This document shows positions 22,979-37,600 of a stretch of 64,000 nt of DNA, piece after piece. This DNA comes from Isoperla grammatica (Eukaryota; Arthropoda; Insecta; Plecoptera; Perlodidae), in NCBI GenBank assembly GCA_945910005.1, contig CAMDTW010000641.1:1369001-1433000 (forward strand), read 5' to 3'. Each line of letters begins with the position of its first letter. Position 1 is the first letter of the stretch. The notes below the pieces were generated by a model. It had not been told where the DNA came from. It searched no databases and saw nothing but the letters and a program-made list of their open reading frames with translations. The translations under genes were made by a program, and so were the position numbers.

Positions 22979-25900
22979 AGTGACATAGAAGCCACTACAT
23001 GCAACATATCAGGACAACGCATGTTTCCTTGCTTGTGACGGTGACTGTACTTGATAAACCCTGCGCTGAGTCAGTGACATGAAAGCCACTTCATGCAACA
23101 TATGAGAACAACGCATGTTTCCTCGCTTGTGACGGTGACTGTACTTGATAAACGCTGCGCTAAGTCAGTGACATGAAAGCCACTACATGCAACATATCAG
23201 GACAACGCATGTTTCCTTGCTTGTGACGGTGACTGTACTTGATAAACCCTGCGCTGAGTCAGTGACATGAAAGCCACTTCATGCAACATATGAGAACAAC
23301 GCATGTTTCCTCGCTTGTGACGGTGACTGTACTTGATAAACGCTGCGCTAAGTCAGTGACATGAAAGCCACTTCATGCAACATATGAGAACAACGCATGT
23401 TTCCTCGCTTGTGAAGGTAACTGTACTTGATAAACCCTGCGCTAAGTCAGTGACATAGAAGCCACTACATGCAACGTATGAGGACAATGCATGTTTCCTC
23501 GCTTGTTGCGGGTGACTGTACTTGATAAACCCTGCGCTAAGTCAGTGACATGAAAGCCACTTCATGCAACATATGAGAATAACGCATGTTTCCTCGCTTG
23601 TGACGGTGACTGTACTTGATAAACCCTGCGCTAAGTCAGTGACATAGAAGCCATTTCATGCAACGTATCAGAACAACGCATGTTTCCTTGCTTGTGACGG
23701 TGACTGTACTTTACAAACCCTGCGCTAAGTCAGTGACATAGAAGCCACTACATGCAACGTATGAGGACAACGCATGTTTTCTTGCTTGTGACGGTGACTG
23801 GACTTGATAAACCCTGCGCTAAGTCAGTGACATAGAAGCCACAACATTCAACATATCAGGACAACGCATGTTTCCTTGCTTGTGACGGTCACTGTACTTG
23901 ATAAACCCTGCGCTAAGTCAGTGACATGAAAGCCACTACATGGAACGTATGAGGACAACGCATGTTTCCTTGCTTGTGACGGTGACTGTACTTGATAAAC
24001 CCTGCGCTATGTCAGTGACAAGAAAGCAACTACATGCAACATATCAGGACAACGCATGTTTCCTTGCTTGTGACGGTGACTTTACTTGATAAACCCTGCG
24101 CTGAGTCAGTGATATAGAAGCCACTACATGCAACATATCAGGACAACGCATGTTTCCTTGCTTGTGACGGTGACTGTACTTGATAAACCCTGCGCTATGT
24201 CAGTGACATAGAAGCAACTACATGCAACGTATGAGGACAACGCATGTTTCCTTGCTTGTGACGGTGACTGTACTTGATAAACCTTGCGCTAAGTCAGTGA
24301 CATAGAAGCCACTTCATGCAACGTATGAGGACAACGCATGTTTCCATGTCTGTGACGGTGACTGTACTTGATAAACCTTGCGCTAAGTCAGTGACATAGA
24401 AGCCACTACATGCAACGTATGAGGACAACGCATGTTTCCTTGCTTGTGACGGTGACTGTACTTGATAAACCCTGCGCTAAGTCAGTGACATGATAGCCAC
24501 TACATGCAATGTATGAGGACAACGCATGTTTCCTTGCTTGTGACGGTAACTGTACTTGATAAACCCTGCGTAAGTCAGTGACATAGAAGCCACTACATGC
24601 AACATATCAGGACAACGCATGTTTTCTCGCTTGTGACGGTGATTGTACTTGATAAACCCTGCGCTAAGTCAGTGACATAGAAGCCACTACATGCAACATA
24701 TCAGGACAACTCATGTTTCCTCTATTGTGACGGTAACTGTACTTGATTAACCCTGCGCTAAGTCAGTGACATAGAAGCCACTACATGCAACGTATGAGGA
24801 CAACGCATGTTTCCTTGCTTGTGACGGTGACTGTACTTGATAAACCCTGCAAAAGTCAGTGACATAGAAGCCACTACATGCAACGTATCAGGACAACGCA
24901 TGTTTCTTTGCTTCTGACGGTGACTGTACTTGATAAACCCTGCGCTAAGTCAGTGACATAGAAGCCACTTCATGCAACATATCAGGACAACGCATGTTTT
25001 CTCTATTGTGACGGTGACTGTACTTGATAAACCCTGCGCTAAGTCAGTGACATGAAAGCCAGTTGATACAACATATCAGGACAACGCATGTTTCCTTGCT
25101 TGTGACGGTGACTGTACTTGATAAACCCTGCGCTAAGTCAGTGACATAGAAGCCACTACATGCAACGTATCAGAACAACGCATGTTTCCTTGCTTGTGAC
25201 GGTGACTGTACTTTACAAACTTTGCGCTAAGTCAGTGACATAGAAGCTACTACATGCAACGTATGAGGACAACGCATGTTTTCTTGCTTGTGACGGTGAC
25301 TGGACTTGATAAACCCTGCGCTAAGTCAGTGACATAGAAGCCACTACATTCAACATATCAGGACAACGCATGTTTCCTTGCTTGTGACGGTCACTGTACT
25401 TGATAAACCCTGCGCTTAGTCAGTGACATGAAAGCCACTACATGGAACGTATGAGGACAACGCATGTTTCCTTGCTTGTGACGGTGACTGTACTTGATAA
25501 ACCTTGCGCTATGTCAGTGACATGAAAGCCACTACATGCAACATATCAGGACAACGCAAGTTTCCTTGCTTGTGACGGTGACTTTACTTGATAAACCCTG
25601 CGCTGAGTCAGTGACATGGAAGCCACTACATGCAACATATCAGGACCACGCATGTTTCCTTGCTTGTGACGGTCACTGTACTTGATAAACCCTGCGCTAT
25701 GTCAGTGACATGAAAGCCACTACATGCAACATATCAGGACAACGCATGTTTCCTCGCTTGTGACGGTGACTGTACATGATAAACCCTGCGCTAAGTCAGT
25801 GACATCAAAGCCACTACATGCAACGTATCAGGACAACGCATGTTTCCTTGCTTGTGACGGTCACTGTACTTGATAAACCTTTGACATAGAAGCCACTACA

Positions 25901-28773
25901 TGCAACGTATCAGGATAACGCATGTTTCCTTGCTTGTGACGGTGACTGTACTTGATAAACCTTGCGCTAAGTCAGTGACATAGAAGCCACTCCATGCAAC
26001 GTATGAGGACAACGCATGTTTCCTTGCTTGTGACGGTGACTGTACTTAATAAACCCTGCGCTAAGTCAGTGACATAAAAGCCACTACATGCATCGTATGA
26101 GGACAACGCATGTTTCCTTGCTTGTGACGGTGACTGTACTTGATAAACCCTGCGCTAAGTCAGTGACATAGAAACCACTACATGCAACATATCAGGACAA
26201 GGCATGTTTTCTCGCTTGTGACGGTGATTGTACTTGATAAACCCTGCGCTAAGTCAGTGACATAGAAGCCACTACATGCAACATATCAGGACAACTCATG
26301 TTTCCTCTATTGTGACGGTGACTGTACTTGATTTACCCTGCGCTAAGTCAGTGACATAGAAACCACTACATGCAACGTATGAAGACAACGCATGTTTCCT
26401 TGCTTGTGACAATGACTGTACTTGATAAACCCTGCAAAAGTCAGTGACATAGAAGCCACTACATGCAACGTTTCAGGACAACGCATGTTTCCTCGCTTCT
26501 GACGGTGACTGTACTTGATAAACCTTTCGCTAAGTCAGTGACATAGAAGCCACTTCATGCAACATATCAGGACAACGCATGTTTTCTTTATTGTGACGGT
26601 GACTGTACTTGATCAACCCTGCGCTAAGTCAGTGACATGAAAGCCAGTTCATGCAACATATCAGGACAAATCATGTTTCCTTGCTTGTGACGGTGACTGT
26701 ACTTGATAAACCCTGCGCTAAGTCAGTGACATAGAAATCACTACATGCAACGTATCAGAACAACGCATGTTTCCTTGCTTGTGACGGTGACTGTACTTTA
26801 CAAACCCTGCGCTTAGTCAGTGACATAGAAGCCACTACATGCAACGTATGAGGACAACGCATGTTTTCTTGCTTGTGACGGTGACTGGACTTGATAAACC
26901 CTGCGCTAACTCAGTGACATAGAAGCCACTACATTCAACATATCAGGACAACGCATGTTTCCTTGCTTGTGACGGTCACTGTACTTGATAAACCCTGCGC
27001 TAAGTCAGTGACATGAAAGCCACTACATGGAACGTATGAGGACAACGCATGTTTCCTTGCTTGTGACGGTGACTGTACTTGATAAACACTGCGCTATGTC
27101 AGTGACATGAAAGCAACTACATGCAACATATCAGGACAACGCATGTTTCCTTGCTTGTGATGGTGACTTTACTTGATAAACCCTGCGCTGAGTCAGTGAT
27201 ATAGAAGCCACTACATGCAACATATCTGGACAACGCATGTTTCCTTGCTTGTGACGGTGACTGTACTTGATAAACCTTTGACATAGAAGCCACTACATGC
27301 ATCGTACCAGGACAACGCATGTTTCCTTGCTTGTGACGGTGACTGTACTTGATAAACATTGCGCTAAGTCAGGGACATAGAAGCCACTACATGCAACGTA
27401 TGAGGACAACGCATGTTTCCTTGCTTGTGACGGTGACTGTACTTGATATACCCTGCACTAAGTCAGTGACATGATAGCCACTACATGCAACGTATGAGGA
27501 CAACGCATGTTTCCTTGCTTGTGACGGTAACTGTACTTGATAAACCCTGCGCTAAGTCAGTGACTTTGAAGCCACTACATGCAACATATCAGGACAACGC
27601 ATGTTTCCTTGCTTGTGACGGTGACTGTACTTGATAAACCCTGCGCTATGTCAATGACATAGAAGCCACTACATGCAACGTATGACAACGCATGTTTCTT
27701 TGCTTGTGACGGTGACTGTACTTGATAAACCCTGCGCTAAGTCAGTGACATAGAAGCCACTACATGCAACATATCAAGACAACGCATGTTTCCTTGCTTG
27801 TGACGGTGACTGTACTTGATAAACCCTGCGCTATGTCAATGACATAGAAGCCACTACATGCAACGTATGACAACGCATGTTTCTTTGCTTGTGACGGTGA
27901 CTGTACTTGATAAACCATGCGCTAAGTCAGTGACATAGAAGCCACTACATGCAACATATCAGGACAACGCATGTTTCCTTGCTTGTGACGGTGACTGTAC
28001 TTGACAAACCTTGCGCTAAGTCAGTGACATAGAAGCCACTACATGCAACGTATGAGGACAACGCATGTTTCCTCTATTGTGACGGTGACTGTTCTTGATA
28101 AACCCTGCGCTAAGTCAGTGACGTAGAAGCCACTACATGCAACGTATGAGGACAACGCATGTTTCCTTGCTTGTGACGGTGACTGTACTTGATAAACCCT
28201 GCGCTAAGTCAGTGACATAGAAGCCACTACATGCAACGTATGAGGACAACGCATGTTTCCTTGCTTGTGACGGTGACTGTACTTGATAATTCCTGCGCTA
28301 AGTCAGTGACATAGAAGCCACTTCATGCAACATATCAGGACAACGCATGTTTCCCTGCTTGTGACGGTGACTGTACTTGATAAACCTTGCGCTTAGTCAA
28401 AGACATGAAGGCCACTTCATGCAACATATCAGGACAACGCATGTTTCCTTGCTTGTGACGGTGACTGTACTTGATAAACCCTGCGGTTAGTCAGTGACCT
28501 AGAAGCCACTATATGCAACATATCAGGACAACGCATGTTTCGTTGCTTGTGACAGTGACTGTACTTGATAAACCCTGCGCTAAGTCAGTGACATGAAAGC
28601 CACTTCATGCAACATATGAGAACAACGCATGTTTCCTTGCTTGTGACGGTGACTGTACTTGATAAACCCTGCGCTAAGTCAGTGACATAGAAGCCACTAC
28701 ATGCAACATATGAGTACAACGCATGTTTCCTCGCTTGTGACGGTGACTGTACTTGATAACCCTGCGCTAAGTC
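22979..28773 (+). repeat. Domain B half-unit, 62-monomer type
   Basis: It is 5,795 bp: 62 x 94 = 5,828, with one +1 (near 23,510), two -12 (25,879 and 27,278), two -3 (near 27,688 and 27,870) and four -1 changes. The two 91-bp units at its right end lie two monomers apart, a small local duplication not present in the 63-monomer half. It is repeated at 34,657-40,451. Confidence 0.88.
27646..28015 (+). repeat. Local duplication of a two-monomer block with the 3-bp deletion
   Basis: The marker CTATGTCAATG and the 91-bp unit TATGACAACG occur at 27,646 and again at 27,831, 185 bp later (94 + 91). Other HOR units have this pair once (for example near 4,311 and 9,563). The second monomer of the first pair carries a private ATCAAGAC. 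The doublet is repeated in domain B copy 2 at 39,324 and 39,509. Confidence 0.82.
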
Positions 28774-31700
28774 AGTGACATAGAAGCCACTACATGCAAC
28801 ATATCAGGACAACGCATGTTTCCTTGCTTGTGACGGTGACTGTACTTGATAAACCCTGCGCTGAGTCAGTGACATGAAAGCCACTTCATGCAACATATGA
28901 GAACAACGCATGTTTCCTCGCTTGTGACGGTGACTGTACTTGATAAACGCTGCGCTAAGTCAGTGACATGAAAGCCACTACATGCAACATATCAGGACAA
29001 CGCATGTTTCCTTGCTTGTGACGGTGACTGTACTTGATAAACCCTGCGCTGAGTCAGTGACATAAAAGCCACTTCATGCAACATATGAGAACAACGCATG
29101 TTTCCTCGCTTGTGACGGTGACTGTACTTGATAAACGCTGCGCTAAGTCAGTGACATGAAAGCCACTTCATGCAACATATGAGAACAACGCATGTTTCCT
29201 CGCTTGTGAAGGTGACTGTACTTGATAAACCCTGCGCTAAGTCAGTGACATAGAAGCCACTACATGCAACGTATGAGGACAATGCATGTTTCCTCGCTTG
29301 TGGCGGGTGACTGTACTTGATAAACCCTGCGCTAAGTCAGTGACATGAAAGCCACTTCATGCAACATATGAGAACAACGCATGTTTCCTCGCTAGTGACG
29401 GTGACTGTACTTGATAAACCCTGCGCTAAGTCAGTGACATAGAAGCCACTACATGCAACGTATCAGAACAACGCATGTTTCCTTGCTTGTGACGGTGACT
29501 GTACTTTACAAACCCTGCGCTAAGTCAGTGACATAGAAGCCACTACATGCAACGTATGAGGACAACGCATGTTTTCTTGCTTGTGACGGTGACTGGACTT
29601 GATAAACCCTGCGCTAAGTCAGTGACATAGAAGCCACAACATTCAACATATCAGGACAACGCATGTTTCCTCGCTTGTGGCGGGTGACTGTACTTGATAA
29701 ACCCTGCGCTAAGTCAGTGACATGAAAGCCACTTCATGCAACATATGAGAACAACGCATGTTTCCTCGCTTGTGACGGTGACTGTACTTGATAAACCCTG
29801 CGCTAAGTCAGTGACATAGAAGCAACTACATGCAACATATCAGGACAACGCATATTTCCTTGCTTGTGACGGTGACTTTACTTGATAAACCCTGCGCTGA
29901 GTCAGTGATATAGAAGCCACTACATGCAACATATCAGGACAACGCATGTTTCCTTGCTTGTGACGGTGACTGTACTTGATAAACCCTGCGCTATGTTAGT
30001 GACATAGAAGCAACTACATGCAACGTATGAGGACAACGCATGTTTCCTTGCTTGTGACGGTGACTGTACTTGATAAACCTTGCGCTAAGTCAGTGACATA
30101 GAAGCCACTTCATGCAACGTATCAGGACAACGCATGTCTCCTTGCTTGTGACGGTGACTGTACTTGATAAACCTTTGACATAGAAGCCACTACATGCAAC
30201 GTATCAGGACAACGCATGTTTCCTTGCTTGTGACGGTGACTGTACTTGATAAACCTTGCGCTAAGTCAGTGACATAGAAGCCACTACATGCAACGTATGA
30301 GGACAACGCATGTTTCCTTGCTTGTGACGGTGACTGTACTTGATAAACCCTGCGCTAAGTCAGTGACATGATAGCCACTACATGCAACGTATGAGGACAA
30401 CGCATGTTTCCTTGCTTGTGACGGTAACTGTACTTGATAAACCCTGCGTAAGTCAGTGACATAGAAGCCACTACATGCAACATATCAGGACAACGCATGT
30501 TTTCTCGCTTGTGACGGTGATTGTACTTGATAAACCCTGCGCTAAGTCAGTGACATAGAAGCCACTACATGCAACATATCAGGACAACTCATGTTTCCTC
30601 TATTGTGACGGTGACTGTACTTGATTAACCCTGCGCTTAGTCAGTGACATAGAAGCCACTACATGCAACGTATGAGGACAACGCATGTTTCCTTGCTTGT
30701 GACGGTGACTGTACTTGATAAACCCTGCAAAAGTCAGTGACATAGAAGCCACTACATGCAACGTATCAGGACAACGCATGTTTCTTTGCTTCTGACGGTG
30801 ACTGTACTTGATAAACCCTGCGCTAAGTCAGTGACATAGAAGCCACTTCATGCAACATATCAGGACAACGCATGTTTTCTCTATTGTGACGGTGACTGTA
30901 CTTGATAAACCCTGCGCTAAGTCAGTGACATGAAATCCAGTTGATACAACATATCAGGACAACGCATGTTTCCTTGCTTGTGACGGTGACTGTACTTGAT
31001 AAACCCTGCGCTAAGTCAGTGACATAGAAGCCACTACATGCAACGTATCAGAACAACGCATGTTTCCTTGCTTGTGACGGTGACTGTACTTTACAAACTT
31101 TGCGCTAAGTCAGTGACATAGAAGCTACTACATGCAACGTATGAGGACAACGCATGTTTTCTTGCTTGTGACGGTGACTGGACTTGATAAACCCTGCGCT
31201 AAGTCAGTGACATAGAAGCCACTACATTCAACATATCAGGACAACGCATGTTTCCTTGCTTGTGACGGTCACTGTACTTGATAAACCCTGCGCTTAGTCA
31301 GTGACATGAAAGCCACTACATGAAACGTATGAGGACAACGCATATTTCCTTGCTTGTGACGGTTACTGTACTTGATAAACCTTGCGCTATGTCAGTGACA
31401 TGAAAGCCACTACATGCAACATATCAGGACAACGCAAGTTTCCTTGCTTGTGACGGTGACTTTACTTGATAAACCCTGCGCTGAGTCAGTGACATGGAAG
31501 CCACTACATGCAACATATCAGGACCACGCATGTTTCCTTGCTTGTGACGGTCACTGTACTTGATAAACCCTGCGCTATGTCAGTGACATGAAAGCCACTA
31601 CATGCAACATATCAGGACAACGCATGTTTCCTCGCTTGTGACGGTGACTGTACATGATAAACCCTGCGCTAAGTCAGTGACATAAAAGCCACTACATGCA

Positions 31701-34656
31701 ACGTATCAGGACAACGCATGTTTCCTTGCTTGTGACGGTCTCTGTACTTGATAAACCTTTGACATAGAAGCCACTACATGCAACGTATCAGGATAACGCA
31801 TGTTGCCTTGCTTGTGACGGTGACTGTACTTGATAAACCTTGCGCTAAGTCAGTGACATAGAAGCCACTCCATGCAACGTATGAGGACAACGCATGTTTC
31901 CTTGCTTGTGACGGTGACTGTACTTAATAAACCCTGCGCTAAGTCAGTGACATGAAAGCCACTACATGCAACGTATGAGGACAACGCATGTTTCCTTGCT
32001 TGTGACGGTGACTGTACTTGATAAACCCTGCGCTAAGTCAGTGACATAGAAACCACTACATGCAACATATCAGGACAAGGCATGTTTTCTCGCTTGTGAC
32101 GGTGATTGTACTTGATAAACCCTGCGCTAAGTCAGTGACATAGAAGCCCCTACATGCAACATATCAGGACAACTCATGTTTCGTCTATTGTGACGGTGAC
32201 TGTACTTGATTTACCCTGCGCTAAGTCAGTGACATAGAAACCACTACATGCAACGTATGAGGACAACGCATGTTTCCTTGCTTGTGACAATGACTGTACT
32301 TGATAAACCCTGCAAAAGTCAGTGACATAGAAGCCACTACATGCAACGTATCAGGACAACGAATGTTTCCTCGCTTCTGACGGTGACTGTACTTGATAAA
32401 CCTTGCGCTAAGTCAGTGACATAGAAGCCACTTCATGCAACATATCAGGACAACGCATGTTTTCTTTATTGTGACGGTGACTGTACTTGATAAACCCTGC
32501 GCTAAGTCAGTGACATGAAAGCCAGTTCATGCAACATATCAGGACAAATCATGTTTCCTTGCTTGTGAAGGTGACTGTACTTGATAAACCCTGCGCTAAG
32601 TCAGTGACATAGAAGCCACTACATGCAACGTATCAGAACAACGCATGTTTCCTTGCTTGTGACGGTGACTGTACTTGACAAACCCTGCGCTAAGTCAGTG
32701 ACATAGAAGCCACTACATGCAACGTATGAGGACAACGCATGTTTTCTTGCTTGTGACGGTGACTGGACTTGATAAACCCTGCGCTAAGTCAGTGACATAG
32801 AAGCCACTACATTCAACATATCAGGACAACGCATGTTTCCTTGCTTGTGACGGTCACTGTACTTGATAAACCCTGCGCTAAGTCAGTGACATGAAAGCCA
32901 CTACATGGAACGTATGAGGACAACGCATGTTTCCTTGCTTGTGACGGTGACTGTACTTGATAAACACTGCGCTATGTCAGTGACATGAAAGCAACTACAT
33001 GCAACATATCAGGACAACGCATGTTTCCTTGCTTGTGACGGTGACATTACTTGATAAACCCTGCGCTGAGTCAGTGATATAGAAGCCACTACATGCAACA
33101 TATCTGGACAACGCATGTTTCCTTGCTTGTGACGGTGACTGTACTTGATAAACCCTGCGCTATGTCAGTGACATAGAAGCCACTACATGCAACGTATGAG
33201 GACAACGCATGTTTCCTTGCTTGTGACGGTGACTGTACTTGATAAACCTTGCGCTAAGTCAGTGACATAGAAACCACTTCATGCAACGTATCAGGACAAA
33301 GCATGTCTCCTTGCTTGTGACGGTGACTGTACTTAATAAACCTTTGACATAGAAGCCACTACATGCAACGTATCAGGACAACGCATGTTTCCTTGCTTGT
33401 GACGGTGACTGTACTTGATAAACCTTGCGCTAAGTCAGGGACATAGAAGCCACTAGATGCAACGTATGAGGACAATGCATGTTTCCTTGCTTGTGACGGT
33501 GACTGTACTTGATAAACCCTGCACTAAGTCAGTGACATGATAGCCACTACATGCAACGTATGAGGAAAAAGCATGTTTCCTTGCTTGTGACGGTAACTGT
33601 ACTTGATAAACCCTGCGTAAGTCAGTGACATAGAAGCCACTACATGCAACATATCAGGACAACGCATGTTTTCTCGCTTGTGACGGTGATTGTACTTGAT
33701 AAACCCTGCGCTAAGTCAGTGACATAGAAGCCACTACATGCAACATATCAGGACAACTCATGTTTCCTCTATTGTGACGGTGACTGTACTTGATAAACCC
33801 TGCGCTAAGTCAGTGACATGAAAGCCACTACATGCAACATATCAAGACAACGCATGTTTTCTCTATTGTGATGGTGACTGTAGTTGATAAACCCTGCGCT
33901 AAGTCAGTGACATAGAAGCCACTTCATGCAACATATCAGGACAACGCATGTTTCCTCTATTGTGACGGTGACTGTTCTTGATAAACCCTGCGCTAAGTCA
34001 GTGACGTAGAAGCCACTACATGCAACGTATGAGGACAACGCATGTTTTCTTGCTTGTGACGGTGACTGTACTTGATAAACCCTGCGCTAAGTCAGTGACA
34101 TAGAACCCACTACATGCAACGTATGAGGACAACGCATGTTTCCTTGCTTGTGACGGTGACTGCACTTGATAATTCCTGCGCTAAGTCAGTGACATAAAAG
34201 CCACTACATGAAACATATCAGGACAACGCATGTTTCCCTGCTTGTGACGGTGACTGTACTTGATAAACTTTGCGCTAAGTCAAAGACATGAAGGCCACTT
34301 CATGCAACATATCAGGACAACGCATGTTTCCTTGCTTGTGACGGTGACTGTACTTGATAAACCCTGCGGTTAGTCAGTGACCTAGAAGCCACTACATGCA
34401 ACATATCAGGACAACGCATGTTTCGTTGCTTGTGACGGTGACTGTACTTGATAAACCCTGCGCTAAGTCAGTGACATGAAAGCCACTTCATGCAACATAT
34501 GAGAACAACGCATGTTTCCTTGCTTGTGACGGTGACTGTACTTGATAAACCCTGCGCTAAGTCAGTGACATAGAAGCCACTACATGCAACATATGAGTAC
34601 AACGCATGTTTCCTCGCTTGTGACGGTGACTGTACTTGATAACCCTGCGCTAAGTC
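28774..34656 (+). repeat. Domain B half-unit, 63-monomer type
   Basis: It is 5,883 bp: 63 x 94 = 5,922, with two +1 (near 29,300 and 29,679), three -12 (30,173, 31,759 and 33,343) and five -1 changes. Its first 1,573 bp match the left edge of the window at a constant offset of 28,773, including the conversion-like patch at 29,671-29,822. The copy starting at 40,452 is the same unit in domain B copy 2 and is interrupted at 45,506. Confidence 0.88.
33828..33955 (+). repeat. Junction segment between domain B copies
   Basis: These ~128 bp finish the 11,678-bp period of copy 1 and have no equivalent after copy 2, where different monomers begin at 45,506. The segment carries private changes, GTGATGGTGAC and CTGTAGTTGAT, near 33,870-33,885. 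Copy 2 becomes collinear with copy 1 at about 33,956 (22,278 in copy 1, where copy 1 has TTTCGTC and copy 2 TTTCCTC just at the edge). Confidence 0.75.
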
Positions 34657-37600
34657 AGTGACATAGAAGCCACTACATGCAACATATCAGGACAACGCAT
34701 GTTTCCTTGCTTGTGACGGTGACTGTACTTGATAAACCCTGCGCTGAGTCAGTGACATGAAAGCCACTTCATGCAACATATGAGAACAACGCATGTTTCC
34801 TCGCTTGTGACGGTGACTGTACTTGATAAACGCTGCGCTAAGTCAGTGACATGAAAGCCACTACATGCAACATATCAGGACAACGCATGTTTCCTTGCTT
34901 GTGACGGTGACTGTACTTGATAAACCCTGCGCTGAGTCAGTGACATGAAAGCCACTTCATGCAACATATGAGAACAACGCATGTTTCCTCGCTTGTGACG
35001 GTGACTGTACTTGATAAACGCTGCGCTAAGTCAGTGACATGAAAGCCACTTCATGCAACATATGAGAACAACGCATGTTTCCTCGCTTGTGAAGGTAACT
35101 GTACTTGATAAACCCTGCGCTAAGTCAGTGACATAGAAGCCACTACATGCAACGTATGAGGACAATGCATGTTTCCTCGCTTGTTGCGGGTGACTGTACT
35201 TGATAAACCCTGCGCTAAGTCAGTGACATGAAAGCCACTTCATGCAACATATGAGAATAACGCATGTTTCCTCGCTTGTGACGGTGACTGTACTTGATAA
35301 ACCCTGCGCTAAGTCAGTGACATAGAAGCCATTTCATGCAACGTATCAGAACAACGCATGTTTCCTTGCTTGTGACGGTGACTGTACTTTACAAACCCTG
35401 CGCTAAGTCAGTGACATAGAAGCCACTACATGCAACGTATGAGGACAACGCATGTTTTCTTGCTTGTGACGGTGACTGGACTTGATAAACCCTGCGCTAA
35501 GTCAGTGACATAGAAGCCACAACATTCAACATATCAGGACAACGCATGTTTCCTTGCTTGTGACGGTCACTGTACTTGATAAACCCTGCGCTAAGTCAGT
35601 GACATGAAAGCCACTACATGGAACGTATGAGGACAACGCATGTTTCCTTGCTTGTGACGGTGACTGTACTTGATAAACCCTGCGCTATGTCAGTGACAAG
35701 AAAGCAACTACATGCAACATATCAGGACAACGCATGTTTCCTTGCTTGTGACGGTGACTTTACTTGATAAACCCTGCGCTGAGTCAGTGATATAGAAGCC
35801 ACTACATGCAACATATCAGGACAACGCATGTTTCCTTGCTTGTGACGGTGACTGTACTTGATAAACCCTGCGCTATGTCAGTGACATAGAAGCAACTACA
35901 TGCAACGTATGAGGACAACGCATGTTTCCTTGCTTGTGACGGTGACTGTACTTGATAAACCTTGCGCTAAGTCAGTGACATAGAAGCCACTTCATGCAAC
36001 GTATGAGGACAACGCATGTTTCCATGTCTGTGACGGTGACTGTACTTGATAAACCTTGCGCTAAGTCAGTGACATAGAAGCCACTACATGCAACGTATGA
36101 GGACAACGCATGTTTCCTTGCTTGTGACGGTGACTGTACTTGATAAACCCTGCGCTAAGTCAGTGACATGATAGCCACTACATGCAATGTATGAGGACAA
36201 CGCATGTTTCCTTGCTTGTGACGGTAACTGTACTTGATAAACCCTGCGTAAGTCAGTGACATAGAAGCCACTACATGCAACATATCAGGACAACGCATGT
36301 TTTCTCGCTTGTGACGGTGATTGTACTTGATAAACCCTGCGCTAAGTCAGTGACATAGAAGCCACTACATGCAACATATCAGGACAACTCATGTTTCCTC
36401 TATTGTGACGGTAACTGTACTTGATTAACCCTGCGCTAAGTCAGTGACATAGAAGCCACTACATGCAACGTATGAGGACAACGCATGTTTCCTTGCTTGT
36501 GACGGTGACTGTACTTGATAAACCCTGCAAAAGTCAGTGACATAGAAGCCACTACATGCAACGTATCAGGACAACGCATGTTTCTTTGCTTCTGACGGTG
36601 ACTGTACTTGATAAACCCTGCGCTAAGTCAGTGACATAGAAGCCACTTCATGCAACATATCAGGACAACGCATGTTTTCTCTATTGTGACGGTGACTGTA
36701 CTTGATAAACCCTGCGCTAAGTCAGTGACATGAAAGCCAGTTGATACAACATATCAGGACAACGCATGTTTCCTTGCTTGTGACGGTGACTGTACTTGAT
36801 AAACCCTGCGCTAAGTCAGTGACATAGAAGCCACTACATGCAACGTATCAGAACAACGCATGTTTCCTTGCTTGTGACGGTGACTGTACTTTACAAACTT
36901 TGCGCTAAGTCAGTGACATAGAAGCTACTACATGCAACGTATGAGGACAACGCATGTTTTCTTGCTTGTGACGGTGACTGGACTTGATAAACCCTGCGCT
37001 AAGTCAGTGACATAGAAGCCACTACATTCAACATATCAGGACAACGCATGTTTCCTTGCTTGTGACGGTCACTGTACTTGATAAACCCTGCGCTTAGTCA
37101 GTGACATGAAAGCCACTACATGGAACGTATGAGGACAACGCATGTTTCCTTGCTTGTGACGGTGACTGTACTTGATAAACCTTGCGCTATGTCAGTGACA
37201 TGAAAGCCACTACATGCAACATATCAGGACAACGCAAGTTTCCTTGCTTGTGACGGTGACTTTACTTGATAAACCCTGCGCTGAGTCAGTGACATGGAAG
37301 CCACTACATGCAACATATCAGGACCACGCATGTTTCCTTGCTTGTGACGGTCACTGTACTTGATAAACCCTGCGCTATGTCAGTGACATGAAAGCCACTA
37401 CATGCAACATATCAGGACAACGCATGTTTCCTCGCTTGTGACGGTGACTGTACATGATAAACCCTGCGCTAAGTCAGTGACATCAAAGCCACTACATGCA
37501 ACGTATCAGGACAACGCATGTTTCCTTGCTTGTGACGGTCACTGTACTTGATAAACCTTTGACATAGAAGCCACTACATGCAACGTATCAGGATAACGCA

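Larger units (their letters stand above)
22278..33827 (+). repeat. Domain B long higher-order repeat, copy 1 (125-monomer, 11,678-bp period)
   Basis: This block recurs at 33,956-45,505, offset 11,678 throughout. Shared rare variants include CATAGAACCC (22,421 / 34,099), GAAGGTAACTG (23,413), TTGTTGCGGG (23,503), TTCCATGTCTG (24,342), GCATCGTATGAGG (26,090), TGATGGTGAC (27,168), CGCATATTTCC (29,849) and CACTAGATGC (33,451). I saw no mismatch at over 30 checkpoints. The period splits into a 62-monomer half (landmark 22,979 to 28,773, 5,795 bp) and a 63-monomer half (28,774 to 34,656, 5,883 bp). The halves are related but clearly diverged. Confidence 0.93.

Noticed and set aside
27117..27359. 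80-codon minus-strand open reading frame
   Set aside because: It lies wholly in satellite monomers and stays open only because of the 82-bp unit and a few point changes. 94 bp is 1 modulo 3, so frames close within three monomers. Its twin at 38,795-39,037 is simply the duplicated DNA. No start context, codon bias or domain supports it.
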